64,000 nucleotides of DNA. It comes from Mycobacterium sp. 852002-10029_SCH5224772 (GTDB taxonomy: Bacteria; Actinomycetota; Actinomycetes; Mycobacteriales; Mycobacteriaceae). Position 1 is the first letter of the stretch. Each line of letters begins with the position of its first letter. Location of the stretch: assembly GCF_001667315.1 (NCBI RefSeq), contig NZ_LZHT01000110.1, forward strand, positions 62,001 through 126,000. The letters run 5' to 3'. Position numbers and translations under genes: made by a program. Below the pieces are notes generated by a model that saw only the letters and a program-made list of their open reading frames with translations, did no database searches and was not told the DNA's origin. This document shows positions 16,556 to 23,906 of the stretch, one piece after another.

Positions 16556-17602
16556 CTATGCTGCCGGTTCCTGCCCCTCTAACTCAACTGGGTCAGCCGA
16601 AGCCGGCGCGACGGACCCGTCGTCGGGAACCATGACCCAGCGGTGCGCAGGCCGCGCGACGGGTTTGCGCTGGAATCCCTCGAAAATGCGGGTGGCGGCG
16701 GCCAAGGTGGCGGCCGCGAGCAGGTAGGCGACAACCATCAGCACGGTGTTGTTGGCGATGCCCTGGGCGTCGGTGGCGAAGCTGGTCGCGATGGCGGCGA
16801 TGGAGACGGCGTAGCTGCAGACCCACGCGATCCACCACAGAAGGATCGGCCTGCGCAGCCGGGCCCAGTGGTCTTCGAGCAGGGCCAGCTCGATGACGTA
16901 CACCGGGGCCCACAGCAGATTGGCCAGCGGCGCGACGCAGCCCGCCCACAGTGCCCGCACGGAGCGTGGCTCGGGCAGGCCGTGATGGGCGAACACGGCG
17001 GCACGCCGGGCGATCATCCAGCGGATGAGCTGCACGCCGGAGGCGATCACCGCCGCACCCGCGCCCACGCTGGCGAGCACGCCGAGCCAGTCGGCGGCGA
17101 GGGCCACCCACGAGTTGAGCAATGTGTCCCGGTTGATCACGAGCAGCACATAGCGGACGACGTAGACCAGGGCGGCGATGCTGAGGACCAGCACGCTCAC
17201 GAATGAGGTGGTGCGGATGATGTGCGCCGACGGCCCGGGCGGCGCGGGCGTTTCGGCGACGGCGGGCGCGTGTTCTATGCGGTCCGCCAAACCCCACCGC
17301 GGTATCACCGTGTAGCGCGGCGTGGGCCCCAGCGGACGGCGGCCGTGTCTGGCCCGCGGCGCGGTGCCGGGACGCACCGCGATCCAGCGATAGCCGGGCG
17401 GCAGCCGCGGCGGTGTGCGCTGCCACCCGGGAGACCGCTGCGGTCCGGCCGGGGGCGGGGCGCCTGCAGCGCCCCATCGCGGGTCGGCGGGTGGGGACTC
17501 CGGCAGGGGCGCCATGAGGGCGCCGCGGCAGCGGGGACACCACTCGCGTTGCCGGTCGCGCACGTTCCAGCGGGTGCCGCACTGGGAGCACACCTGGATC
17601 AC
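16556..17602 (-). CDS. DUF4328-type membrane protein with N-terminal zinc ribbon (Rv3843c-like)
   Basis: 348-residue protein. Residues 1-30 form a zinc-ribbon-like CSQCGTRWNV...CPRCRGAL. A Pro/Arg-rich linker to about residue 125 follows. At least five hydrophobic segments come next, including FVSVLVLSIAALVYVVRYVL, LGVLASVGAGAAVIASG, ILLWWIAWVCSYAVSIAAI and TVLMVVAYLLAAATLAA. The arrangement fits DUF4328. It ends 4 bp before glpQ1, so co-transcription is likely. Function is unknown. Confidence 0.87.
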   Translation of the reverse strand: MIQVCSQCGTRWNVRDRQREWCPRCRGALMAPLPESPPADPRWGAAGAPPPAGPQRSPGWQRTPPRLPPGYRWIAVRPGTAPRARHGRRPLGPTPRYTVIPRWGLADRIEHAPAVAETPAPPGPSAHIIRTTSFVSVLVLSIAALVYVVRYVLLVINRDTLLNSWVALAADWLGVLASVGAGAAVIASGVQLIRWMIARRAAVFAHHGLPEPRSVRALWAGCVAPLANLLWAPVYVIELALLEDHWARLRRPILLWWIAWVCSYAVSIAAIATSFATDAQGIANNTVLMVVAYLLAAATLAAATRIFEGFQRKPVARPAHRWVMVPDDGSVAPASADPVELEGQEPAA

Positions 17603-17616
17603 CGGACCAGACTAGC

Positions 17617-17650
17617 GCCGCGACGATGCGGCCCGCGGAACGCGGGGCGC
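17617..17650 (+). repeat. 34-bp direct repeat, copy 1
   Basis: Identical over 34 bp to 17675-17708. It starts GCCGCGACGATGCGGCCCGC and ends GCGGGGCGC. The period is 58 bp. A related sequence lies at 14463. Confidence 0.85.
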
Positions 17651-17674
17651 GGAGAAGCGGCGCCATCGGGCCCC

Positions 17675-17708
17675 GCCGCGACGATGCGGCCCGCGGAACG
17701 CGGGGCGC
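17675..17708 (+). repeat. 34-bp direct repeat, copy 2
   Basis: Second exact copy of the repeat at 17617-17650. It lies 39 bp upstream of the first DnaA-like nonamer. Confidence 0.85.
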
Positions 17709-17746
17709 GCAGGAGCGGTGTGGGCAACGTATTCAGGCGCCGCAGA

Positions 17747-17845
17747 CTATCCACAGTTTCCACAGGTTTATCCACATAGACCCACGGGGTACAGATAGCC
17801 ATCGCTACAGCCTCTGGCGCCGGCCCGTGATGTAACTGTGGATAA
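17747..17845. promoter_or_regulatory. Cluster of DnaA-box-like nonamers
   Basis: Four sites within 99 bp: CTATCCACA at 17747-17755 (8 of 9), GTTTCCACA at 17756-17764 (7 of 9), TTATCCACA at 17768-17776 (perfect consensus), and TGTGGATAA at 17837-17845 (perfect consensus on the other strand). In a roughly 67% GC genome such AT-containing nonamers are rare. This is far from the dnaA-dnaN oriC region expected in mycobacteria, so a DnaA-titration or regulatory site is more likely than an origin. Confidence 0.6.
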
Positions 17846-18110
17846 CGTCCCGGTGTTTGACGCGTGTCATAGACAGCCGCAATTGGTCGTCGAGCGAAAT
17901 TGATTGCTTCACTAAGCACCGACGCGACAGCGGTCCGGACAGCCATCCGGCTCCTGCCGTTTTTGGCCCGCGGACCTTCGAGTTGGCGTCAACCCGCAGC
18001 TCAGAGGCTTATTTCGCAACCTCGCCACAAAGCGCTATGATCGCGTTCGCAAAAGTGTTTTGTGACTCACCTCACTAGCGCGGGGTGGATCGGGGGGTGG
18101 AAGGCGATTG

Positions 18111-18266
18111 ATGGCCACGCATTCGTTCGGCCCGGGTTCACCGGCCCAGTCGAAGTCGTATTGCGGCTCGCCCGCGTGGAATCACAGCTACAGCATCGCG
18201 GCGCTACGCGCCGGATTGATCGCATTGGCCTTGCTGGCTGTGCTCGCGGTCATCGTCTTGTTCTGA
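18111..18266 (+). CDS. Small single-pass membrane protein
   Basis: 51-residue ORF from ATG 18111 to TGA 18266. It begins MATHSFGPGSPAQSKSYCG and ends in a hydrophobic helix, AGLIALALLAVLAVIVLF, that runs to the last residue. GGAAGG lies about 6 bp before the ATG, and codon third positions are GC rich. It has a typical C-tail-anchored small membrane protein layout and one Cys. It lies 148 bp upstream of sodA on the same strand. I do not recognise a family. Confidence 0.65.
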   Translation: MATHSFGPGSPAQSKSYCGSPAWNHSYSIAALRAGLIALALLAVLAVIVLF

Positions 18267-18414
18267 ATTTTCCCGCGCGGGTATCCGCCTTGCGGCTCAA
18301 CAGGGGTCGTTGTTGCGGTGCGCGCGGTGATGGAGCAGGGTTGATAGCGGCCGGCCGCCGCGAGGCGGCCCCACGCGACTGAGCTTCAAGACGATAATCG
18401 AAGAAAGGAATGCC

Positions 18415-19038
18415 GTGGCTGAATACACCCTGCCCGACTTGGACTGGGACTATGCAGCGTTGGAACCGCACATCTCGGGGCAGATCAACGAGATCCACCA
18501 CAGTAAGCACCACGCCACGTACGTCAAAGGCGTGAACGACGCTGTGTCCAAGCTCGAAGAGGCCCGCGCCAACGAGGACCACGCTGCGATCTTCCTGAAC
18601 GAAAAAAACCTCGCCTTTCACCTGGGCGGCCACGTCAACCACTCGATCTGGTGGAAGAACCTGTCGCCGGACGGCGGCGACAAGCCGACCGGTGATTTGG
18701 CCGCCGCGATCGATGACGCGTTCGGATCCTTTGACCGATTCCGCGCGCAGTTCAGCGCGGCCGCCAACGGCCTGCAGGGGTCGGGCTGGGCGGTGCTGGG
18801 TTATGACACCCTCGGCGGCAGGCTGCTGACCTTCCAGCTCTACGACCAGCAGGCCAACGTCCCGCTCGGCATCATTCCGCTGCTGCAGGTCGACATGTGG
18901 GAGCACGCCTTCTACCTGCAGTACAAGAACGTCAAGGCGGACTACGTCAAGGCGTTCTGGAACGTCGTCAACTGGGCAGACGTGCAGAAGCGGTACGCGG
19001 CTGCCACCTCGAAAACCCAGGGGCTGATTTTCGGCTGA
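18415..19038 (+). CDS. sodA: Superoxide dismutase [Fe/Mn]
   Basis: 207-residue dismutase that converts superoxide to hydrogen peroxide and oxygen. It starts at GTG 18415 (MAEYTLPDLDWDYAAL), with AAAGGA upstream. Metal ligands are visible in the expected order: EIHHSKHHATYV, HLGGHVNHSIWW, and DMWEHAFYLQY carrying the Asp and last His. Length and sequence fit the mycobacterial SodA (Rv3846), which is abundant extracellularly although it lacks a classical signal peptide, as here. Transcribed alone. Confidence 0.97.
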   Translation: MAEYTLPDLDWDYAALEPHISGQINEIHHSKHHATYVKGVNDAVSKLEEARANEDHAAIFLNEKNLAFHLGGHVNHSIWWKNLSPDGGDKPTGDLAAAIDDAFGSFDRFRAQFSAAANGLQGSGWAVLGYDTLGGRLLTFQLYDQQANVPLGIIPLLQVDMWEHAFYLQYKNVKADYVKAFWNVVNWADVQKRYAAATSKTQGLIFG

Positions 19039-19234
19039 CTTTCATTTCGATCGGTTGGGGCGTCGCGCGGATTGCGCGGCGCCCCAGTCGTTTGTCTGGC
19101 CCGGAATCGGCCAGATGTGAAGATTTGCGAAGCTGACCGTGTCGTGTTGCACGGCGCCTAATCCGCAGGCATTCTTAGTTATTCGGACTACCAGTGTGGT
19201 TATTCCCAAACGGAGGCATCGCGCGGAGGTCGAG

Positions 19235-19768
19235 ATGGAAACTGGGTCGGATCGGCCTATCGGGGTCTCCCCGTTCCATTCTCGTGGCGCCCTGAAAGGC
19301 TTCCTGATCTCCGGACGCTGGCCCGATTCGACGAAAGAGTGGGCCCAACTACTCATGGTCGCGGTCAGGATCGCGTCTTTGCCCGGATTGCTCTCCACCA
19401 CAACGGTGTTCGGCGCCCGCGAGGAATTGCCCGACGAACCCGAACCGGGCACGGTCGGCCTGGTGCTGGCCGAGGGCACCGTCTTCGGTGAATCAGCAAT
19501 CCAGCCAGGCTATTTCGCAGATCATCAGCCGCCCGCCCTACTCATGTTGCATCCGCCGTCGGAAACCATGCCTTCGCTGCCCGAATGCACGGGCGCGGCA
19601 TCGGGATGCGTGTTGCTGCCCGGGTTGCCCTATCTCGGCCTGGAACATCGGGCGGCTTGGGTGGAAGCGGAAGCCGACGGCACCATCACCTCGATGGTGA
19701 GCCGGGTGGGCGTCGACCCGATCAGCCATCCCGACACGGCAATTCTGGCGATGCTTCTCGCCGCATAA
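19235..19768 (+). CDS. Conserved hypothetical protein (Rv3847-like)
   Basis: 177-residue protein from ATG 19235 (METGSDRPIGVSPFHSRG), the same length as I recall for Rv3847. An upstream in-frame start would add 32 residues of atypical composition and is not favoured. It has no signal peptide, transmembrane segment or recognised catalytic motif; the central part is rich in hydrophobic and Pro/Glu residues. Located between sodA and espR. Function unknown. Confidence 0.82.
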   Translation: METGSDRPIGVSPFHSRGALKGFLISGRWPDSTKEWAQLLMVAVRIASLPGLLSTTTVFGAREELPDEPEPGTVGLVLAEGTVFGESAIQPGYFADHQPPALLMLHPPSETMPSLPECTGAASGCVLLPGLPYLGLEHRAAWVEAEADGTITSMVSRVGVDPISHPDTAILAMLLAA

Positions 19769-20436
19769 GGACAGCGGAAAATCGATCGCCGGATCGACAT
19801 GGGATCCGTAGCGATGCGGCTCAGCGGCACCGAATAGGCCCATCGGTCCCCGGGACCTCCACCGAGACGCGCGGCGGCGCGCGAACGGCGATTCGCCTCC
19901 CCGACGATCATGTCGTCTTATGCGGCCGCGGTCATGAGCGACCACGCCGCTCTGGCGACCGCGACGTCGGCCGCCGATCACGACCGAACTGCCCGCTGAT
20001 AACCGGCGACCTCGCCGCGCCGGCTAAGTTAACGGCCCCTCGACCATCGCTGTCCGCCGGGTTTCGACGTGTCCTTCGGGGTCCCACTTCGCGCTCGGCA
20101 GCAAATGGCGTCCCAGATCGGGCGGGTGCGCCCGCCCGTTGCGGTGCAATCGCCCAGCACGGCTCGGGTGCTCGCCGTGACCCCCACGAGGCGGCCCGCC
20201 CGCCACTTCGGGACGGGTGTCCGATTCTGCGGATAACCTGTGAGTTCCTTGGATTTGGTGGACACCCCAGCGAATCAGTTAGACGCTCGTCAAGTGGGGA
20301 GTTGGTGGGCATCAGCTATGCCGGTCGGGAATCCTACGGGGTTTGCACCTGGTTACCCTTACCAAGCCTCGCTACCATGATCAGCAAATACACCTAGGTA
20401 ATAGTTCGCTTCTACAGCCCAGTGGAGGTCATATCA
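19769..20436. other. 668-bp region without a supported gene
   Basis: Upstream region of espR. Short open frames occur on both strands but none has a good start and consistent codon use. In H37Rv a membrane protein gene, Rv3848, lies here; no trace of it is visible. Regulatory sequence for espR is expected because EspR is known to bind its own upstream region, but I cannot define the sites. Confidence 0.6.
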
Positions 20437-20835
20437 ATGAGCACGACGTTCGCTGCTCGCCTTAACCGCCTGTTCGACACGGTGTATCCACCCGGACGCG
20501 GGCCGCACACCTCCGCGGAAGTGATCGCGGCGCTCAAGGCGGAGGGCGTAACGATGTCGGCTCCCTACCTGTCCCAGTTGCGTTCCGGTAACCGCACCAA
20601 CCCGTCTTCGGCGACGATGGCCGCTTTGGCCAACTTCTTCCGCATCAAGCCGGCCTACTTCACCGACGACGAGTACTACGAGAAGCTCGACAAGGAATTG
20701 TCGTGGCTGGCCACGACCCGCGACGACAATGTGCGCCGCATCGCGGTCCGCACGATCGAGCTGTCCCCCGAGGCCCAGCGCGAGGTCATGGACCGGGTCA
20801 ACGAGCTGCGTCGCGCGGAGCACCTGGACGCGTAG
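20437..20835 (+). CDS. espR: Nucleoid-associated transcriptional regulator EspR
   Basis: 132-residue dimeric DNA-binding protein. It starts MSTTFAARLNRLFDTVYPPG, with a helix-turn-helix around residues 28-55 (MSAPYLSQLRSGNRTNPSSATMAAL) and the C-terminal dimerisation helix region ending VNELRRAEHLDA. GGAGG is 8 bp before the ATG. In M. tuberculosis EspR (Rv3849) is a global architectural regulator and an activator of the espACD operon used with ESX-1. It is retained here even though ESX-1 is absent from its usual place, in line with a broader role. Confidence 0.96.
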   Translation: MSTTFAARLNRLFDTVYPPGRGPHTSAEVIAALKAEGVTMSAPYLSQLRSGNRTNPSSATMAALANFFRIKPAYFTDDEYYEKLDKELSWLATTRDDNVRRIAVRTIELSPEAQREVMDRVNELRRAEHLDA

Positions 20836-21005
20836 CGGCCGCCCAAGCCTGACGATCGCCTTCCGGGGCCTTTCGAGCCCTCCCGCCAGCCCTGGCAGCC
20901 CTGGCGGGTCGCCGCGCGCCCATTCCGATTAGGGTTGGCAAACGGATCGCGAACGCGAGAGCGTTAGACAACGATTGCCAGCGAGATACCGGGAGGCGGC
21001 CGGGA

Positions 21006-21662
21006 ATGGGCCTGTTCGGCAAGCGAAAGAGCCGCGCGACGCGCCGCGCGGAAGCCCGCGCGATCAAGGCCCGCGCGAAGCTCGAGGCCAAGCTGACCGC
21101 GAAAAACGAGGTGCGCCGCGCCAAATCCGCTCAGCGGGCGGAGAACAAGGCGCTCAGGGCTCAGATCAAGGCGCAACGCGACAGCGACCGCAATGCGTTG
21201 AAAGTCGCTGAGGCGCAACTCAAGGCGACGCGGGAGGGCAAGATCTTTTCTCCGACACGGATCCGCCGCGTGCTCACGGTGTCGCGGCTGCTCGCGCCGA
21301 TCCTCACGCCGGTGATCTACCGGTTGGCCGTATCGGCGCGCGCGCTGATCGATCAGCGCCGCGCGGATCGGCTCGGGATTCCGCTGGCGCAGATCGGCCA
21401 GTTCTCCGGACCCGGCGCCCAGCTGTCGGCCCGAATCGCCGGGGCGGAGAAGTCGCTGCGGACCGTGCAGGACAAGAAGCCCAAGGACGCCGAGACCAAG
21501 GCGTTCGTGGCTGCCATCAACGAACGGCTCGCCGATCTGTCGGCGGCGGTCACCGCCGCGGAGAATCTGCCCGCCGCGCGACGCCGGGCGGCCCACGCCG
21601 CGATCTCGTCGCAGCTCGAAGGCATCGAGGCGGACCTGATGGCCCGCCTCGGGTTGAGCTGA
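21006..21662 (+). CDS. DUF6474-type conserved protein (Rv3850-like)
   Basis: 218-residue basic protein, the length I recall for Rv3850. Residues 1-80 are a highly charged helical stretch rich in Lys/Arg/Ala/Glu (RRAEARAIKARAKLEAKL), likely a coiled coil. A hydrophobic segment follows (VSRLLAPILTPVIYRLAVSA), then a second helical region. It may be membrane associated. It ends 27 bp before the YcnI-like gene. Function unknown. Confidence 0.85.
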   Translation: MGLFGKRKSRATRRAEARAIKARAKLEAKLTAKNEVRRAKSAQRAENKALRAQIKAQRDSDRNALKVAEAQLKATREGKIFSPTRIRRVLTVSRLLAPILTPVIYRLAVSARALIDQRRADRLGIPLAQIGQFSGPGAQLSARIAGAEKSLRTVQDKKPKDAETKAFVAAINERLADLSAAVTAAENLPAARRRAAHAAISSQLEGIEADLMARLGLS

Positions 21663-21689
21663 CCGACCGCACGAAAGGCAAGCCCCGGC

Positions 21690-22358
21690 ATGGCAATCCA
21701 CAGCAGGTGGATCTCGCGCATCCTGATGGCGGCCGGCGCGATCGTCGTCCTGGCTCTCGGATCGGCGGTCCACACCCCCGCCGCCTGGGCGCACGTCCAC
21801 GCCAGCAGCGACAATGCGGCGCGCGGCGCCATGGCCCTGGTCACCTTCCAGGTGCCCAACGAATCGGACACCGGGGCCGCCACCACCGCATTGACCGTCA
21901 CCCTCCCCGACGTCGCATCGGCACGCACCGAGAGCATGCCGGGCTGGGCGGCCAGGCTCGACCGTGACGCGGCGTCGGGCGCCGTCCGCTCGGTGACCTG
22001 GACGTCCGCCCCCAACGGCGGGATCACGCCGGACCAATTCGCGCTGTTCCGGTTGTCCGTGAAGTTGCCCGACGCTGACACCGTGAGGTTCCCGGCGACG
22101 CAGACCTACGCCGACGGGATCGTGGTGAAGTGGGATCAGCCTCCGCTGCCCGACGGCGGCGAGCCGGAACACCCGGCGCCCATGCTCAGCCTTGCCGCCG
22201 GACCGGCGGGGCCCCACCACCACCACGCGACGCCCAATGCGGTCGCCGAACCCGCGCGCCCGCACGCCGCCGACAACACCGCGCGGCTGTTGGGTGGCGC
22301 GGCTCTGGTGGTCGCGGCGCTGGGTATCGCGATCGCCCTGGTCCGCCGACGCCCATGA
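21690..22358 (+). CDS. YcnI/DUF1775-family exported copper-associated protein
   Basis: 222-residue protein with a signal peptide (LMAAGAIVVLALGSAVHTPAAWA), a mature N-terminus starting HVHASS that supplies the His expected for copper, the DUF1775 domain to about residue 165, and a C-terminal transmembrane anchor (LLGGAALVVAALGIAIALV). A run of four His (PHHHHATP) lies between domain and anchor. Its stop overlaps the copC-like start as ATGA, so they are translationally coupled. YcnI and CopC commonly co-occur in copper uptake or delivery. Confidence 0.9.
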   Translation: MAIHSRWISRILMAAGAIVVLALGSAVHTPAAWAHVHASSDNAARGAMALVTFQVPNESDTGAATTALTVTLPDVASARTESMPGWAARLDRDAASGAVRSVTWTSAPNGGITPDQFALFRLSVKLPDADTVRFPATQTYADGIVVKWDQPPLPDGGEPEHPAPMLSLAAGPAGPHHHHATPNAVAEPARPHAADNTARLLGGAALVVAALGIAIALVRRRP

Positions 22359-22864
22359 AACGGCTGGCGATCGGCGCGTGCGTCAGCGCCTTGTTCGTGA
22401 TGGCCACGCTCGCCGCACCCGGGGCGTCGGCGCACGCCGCCCGGATAGCCACCGACCCCGCGGCCAACGCGGTGCTGGCTTCGGGACCGCAACGGGTCAG
22501 CGCAACCTTCAACGAGCAGTTGCAGACGGCGTTCGCCGCCATGACGGTGGTCGGGCCGGACGGCAACGTGTGGTCCACGGGGGAGCCCGCCGTGGCGGGT
22601 GCGGTGGTCAGCACCGCCGTGCGCTTGCTGGGGCCGGCCGGGACGTACACGGTGAACTACCGGGTGACCTCCGCGGACGGGCACCCGGTGTCGGGGTCCT
22701 GGTCGTTTCAGCTCACGGTGTCGGGCACCGGCACGCCCGGGCCGCGCGCCGCCGGCGGCGGCAGGGGCGGCGGGGGTGGCGACGTCCCCGTCTGGCCGTT
22801 TGTGGCGGCCGCGCTGGCGCTCGTCGCGGGCGGCGCCTGGTGGACGGTGCGGCGCAGGCGGTGA
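22355..22864 (+). CDS. CopC-domain copper-binding protein with C-terminal anchor
   Basis: 169-residue protein with a signal peptide ending near APGASA. The mature CopC domain begins HAARIATDPAANAVL, so its N-terminal His is placed as in CopC copper sites, and continues to VSGSWSFQLTV. A Gly-rich linker and one transmembrane segment (VWPFVAAALALVAGGAWW) end it. It is coupled to the YcnI-like gene by a 4-bp overlap. A periplasmic-side copper carrier role is inferred from the family. Confidence 0.9.
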   Translation: MKRLAIGACVSALFVMATLAAPGASAHAARIATDPAANAVLASGPQRVSATFNEQLQTAFAAMTVVGPDGNVWSTGEPAVAGAVVSTAVRLLGPAGTYTVNYRVTSADGHPVSGSWSFQLTVSGTGTPGPRAAGGGRGGGGGDVPVWPFVAAALALVAGGAWWTVRRRR

Positions 22865-22953
22865 ACGAGGCGCCGCGAGGCGTGCTGGCATGATGGGACC
22901 GAGATCCCTGAGCTAGGGAAACGAACGACAGAGGAAGCTCAAGGAGCGGCCGC

Positions 22954-23394
22954 ATGGCAGACCCGCAGGACCCCACCCACAGCGCACCCGACGGCGCCGG
23001 CACTCCGCCGGAAAAGAAGCCGCCCGCCAAGGCGGCGAAAAAGATCGCGAAGGCGCCGGCCAAGAAGGCACCTGCGAAGAAGGTGCCCGCCAAAAAAGCG
23101 CCGGCCAAAAAAGCGCCCGCGAAGAAGGCGCCGGCCAAGAACGCCGAACCCGCGCCCCCGAAGCCGCCCGAGCCGCCGGCCGACATGCAGCAGCGGGCGG
23201 AAACCAATGGCGACCTCACCGCCGCCGCCAAAGATGCTGCCGCACAGGCGAAGTCCACGGTGGAAGCCGCCAACAACCCGGTCTCTCCCGCTATTGCGGG
23301 CCCCGCAGTGCGTCAATCCCCGGTGCCGCTGATCGTTGCCCTGGCCGTCAGCCTGCTGGCCATCCTGCTCATCCGTCAGCTGCGCCGGCGCTGA
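22954..23394 (+). CDS. hns: H-NS-like nucleoid-associated protein with C-terminal membrane helix
   Basis: 146-residue protein matching Rv3852 in layout. The N-terminus is acidic and Pro-rich. Residues 25-60 hold tandem PAKKA/PAKKV-type repeats like those of histone H1 tails, which bind DNA non-specifically. An Ala-rich helix follows, then a transmembrane segment, PLIVALAVSLLAILLIRQL, at the end. The tail anchor would hold DNA near the membrane. GC-rich Lys/Ala repeats make its length variable between species. Confidence 0.88.
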   Translation: MADPQDPTHSAPDGAGTPPEKKPPAKAAKKIAKAPAKKAPAKKVPAKKAPAKKAPAKKAPAKNAEPAPPKPPEPPADMQQRAETNGDLTAAAKDAAAQAKSTVEAANNPVSPAIAGPAVRQSPVPLIVALAVSLLAILLIRQLRRR

Positions 23395-23411
23395 GCGCGC
23401 GGGCGTCTAAC

Positions 23412-23906
23412 GTGTCAGAAGTGACGGTGTCATTCCGGCCGACCGCCGACCTGGTCGACAGCATCGGTCCCGACGTACGCAGCTGCGACGTGCAATTCCG
23501 TCAGCTCGGCGGGCGGGCAGAGTTCGCCGGGCCGATCAGCACCGTGCGCTGCTTTCAAGACAACGCGCTGCTGAAGTCGGTGCTCTCTGAGCCAGGGGAC
23601 GGCGGGATATTGGTGGTCGACGGCGCCGGCTCGCTGCACACCGCGCTGGTCGGCGACGTCATCGCGGAGCTCGCGCGCTCCAACGGCTGGTCCGGGCTCA
23701 TCATCAACGGCGCGGTGCGGGACTCGGCCGCGCTGCGGGGCATGGACATCGGCATCAAGGCGCTGGGCACCAACCCCCGCAAGAGCGCCAAGACCGGCGC
23801 CGGCGAACGCGACGTCGAAATCACCCTGGGCGGTGTGACATTCGTGCCGGGCGAGATCGCCTACAGCGACGACGACGGGATCGTCGTGGTCGCCACAAAC
23901 AGCTAA
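23412..23906 (+). CDS. rraA: RraA-family protein (regulator of ribonuclease E; formerly MenG)
   Basis: 164-residue protein with the full RraA fold signature: FAGPISTVRCFQDNALLKS, GSLHTALVGDVIAELA, INGAVRDSAALRGMDIGIKALG and GVTFVPGEIAYSDDDGIVV. RraA inhibits RNase E in E. coli; related proteins can act as hydroxymethylglutarate aldolases. The older menG name is unsupported by sequence. The start is GTG 23412. Its stop overlaps that of the convergent ethA gene. Confidence 0.93.
   Translation: MSEVTVSFRPTADLVDSIGPDVRSCDVQFRQLGGRAEFAGPISTVRCFQDNALLKSVLSEPGDGGILVVDGAGSLHTALVGDVIAELARSNGWSGLIINGAVRDSAALRGMDIGIKALGTNPRKSAKTGAGERDVEITLGGVTFVPGEIAYSDDDGIVVVATNS

Larger units (their letters stand above)
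17603..18110. other. 508-bp intergenic region with tandem repeats and DnaA-like boxes
   Basis: No convincing long gene. It holds two perfect 34-bp direct repeats, a cluster of four DnaA-box-like nonamers and then about 260 bp with no motif I can name before the small membrane ORF at 18111. It lies between the divergent DUF4328 gene and the genes leading to sodA. Confidence 0.6.
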
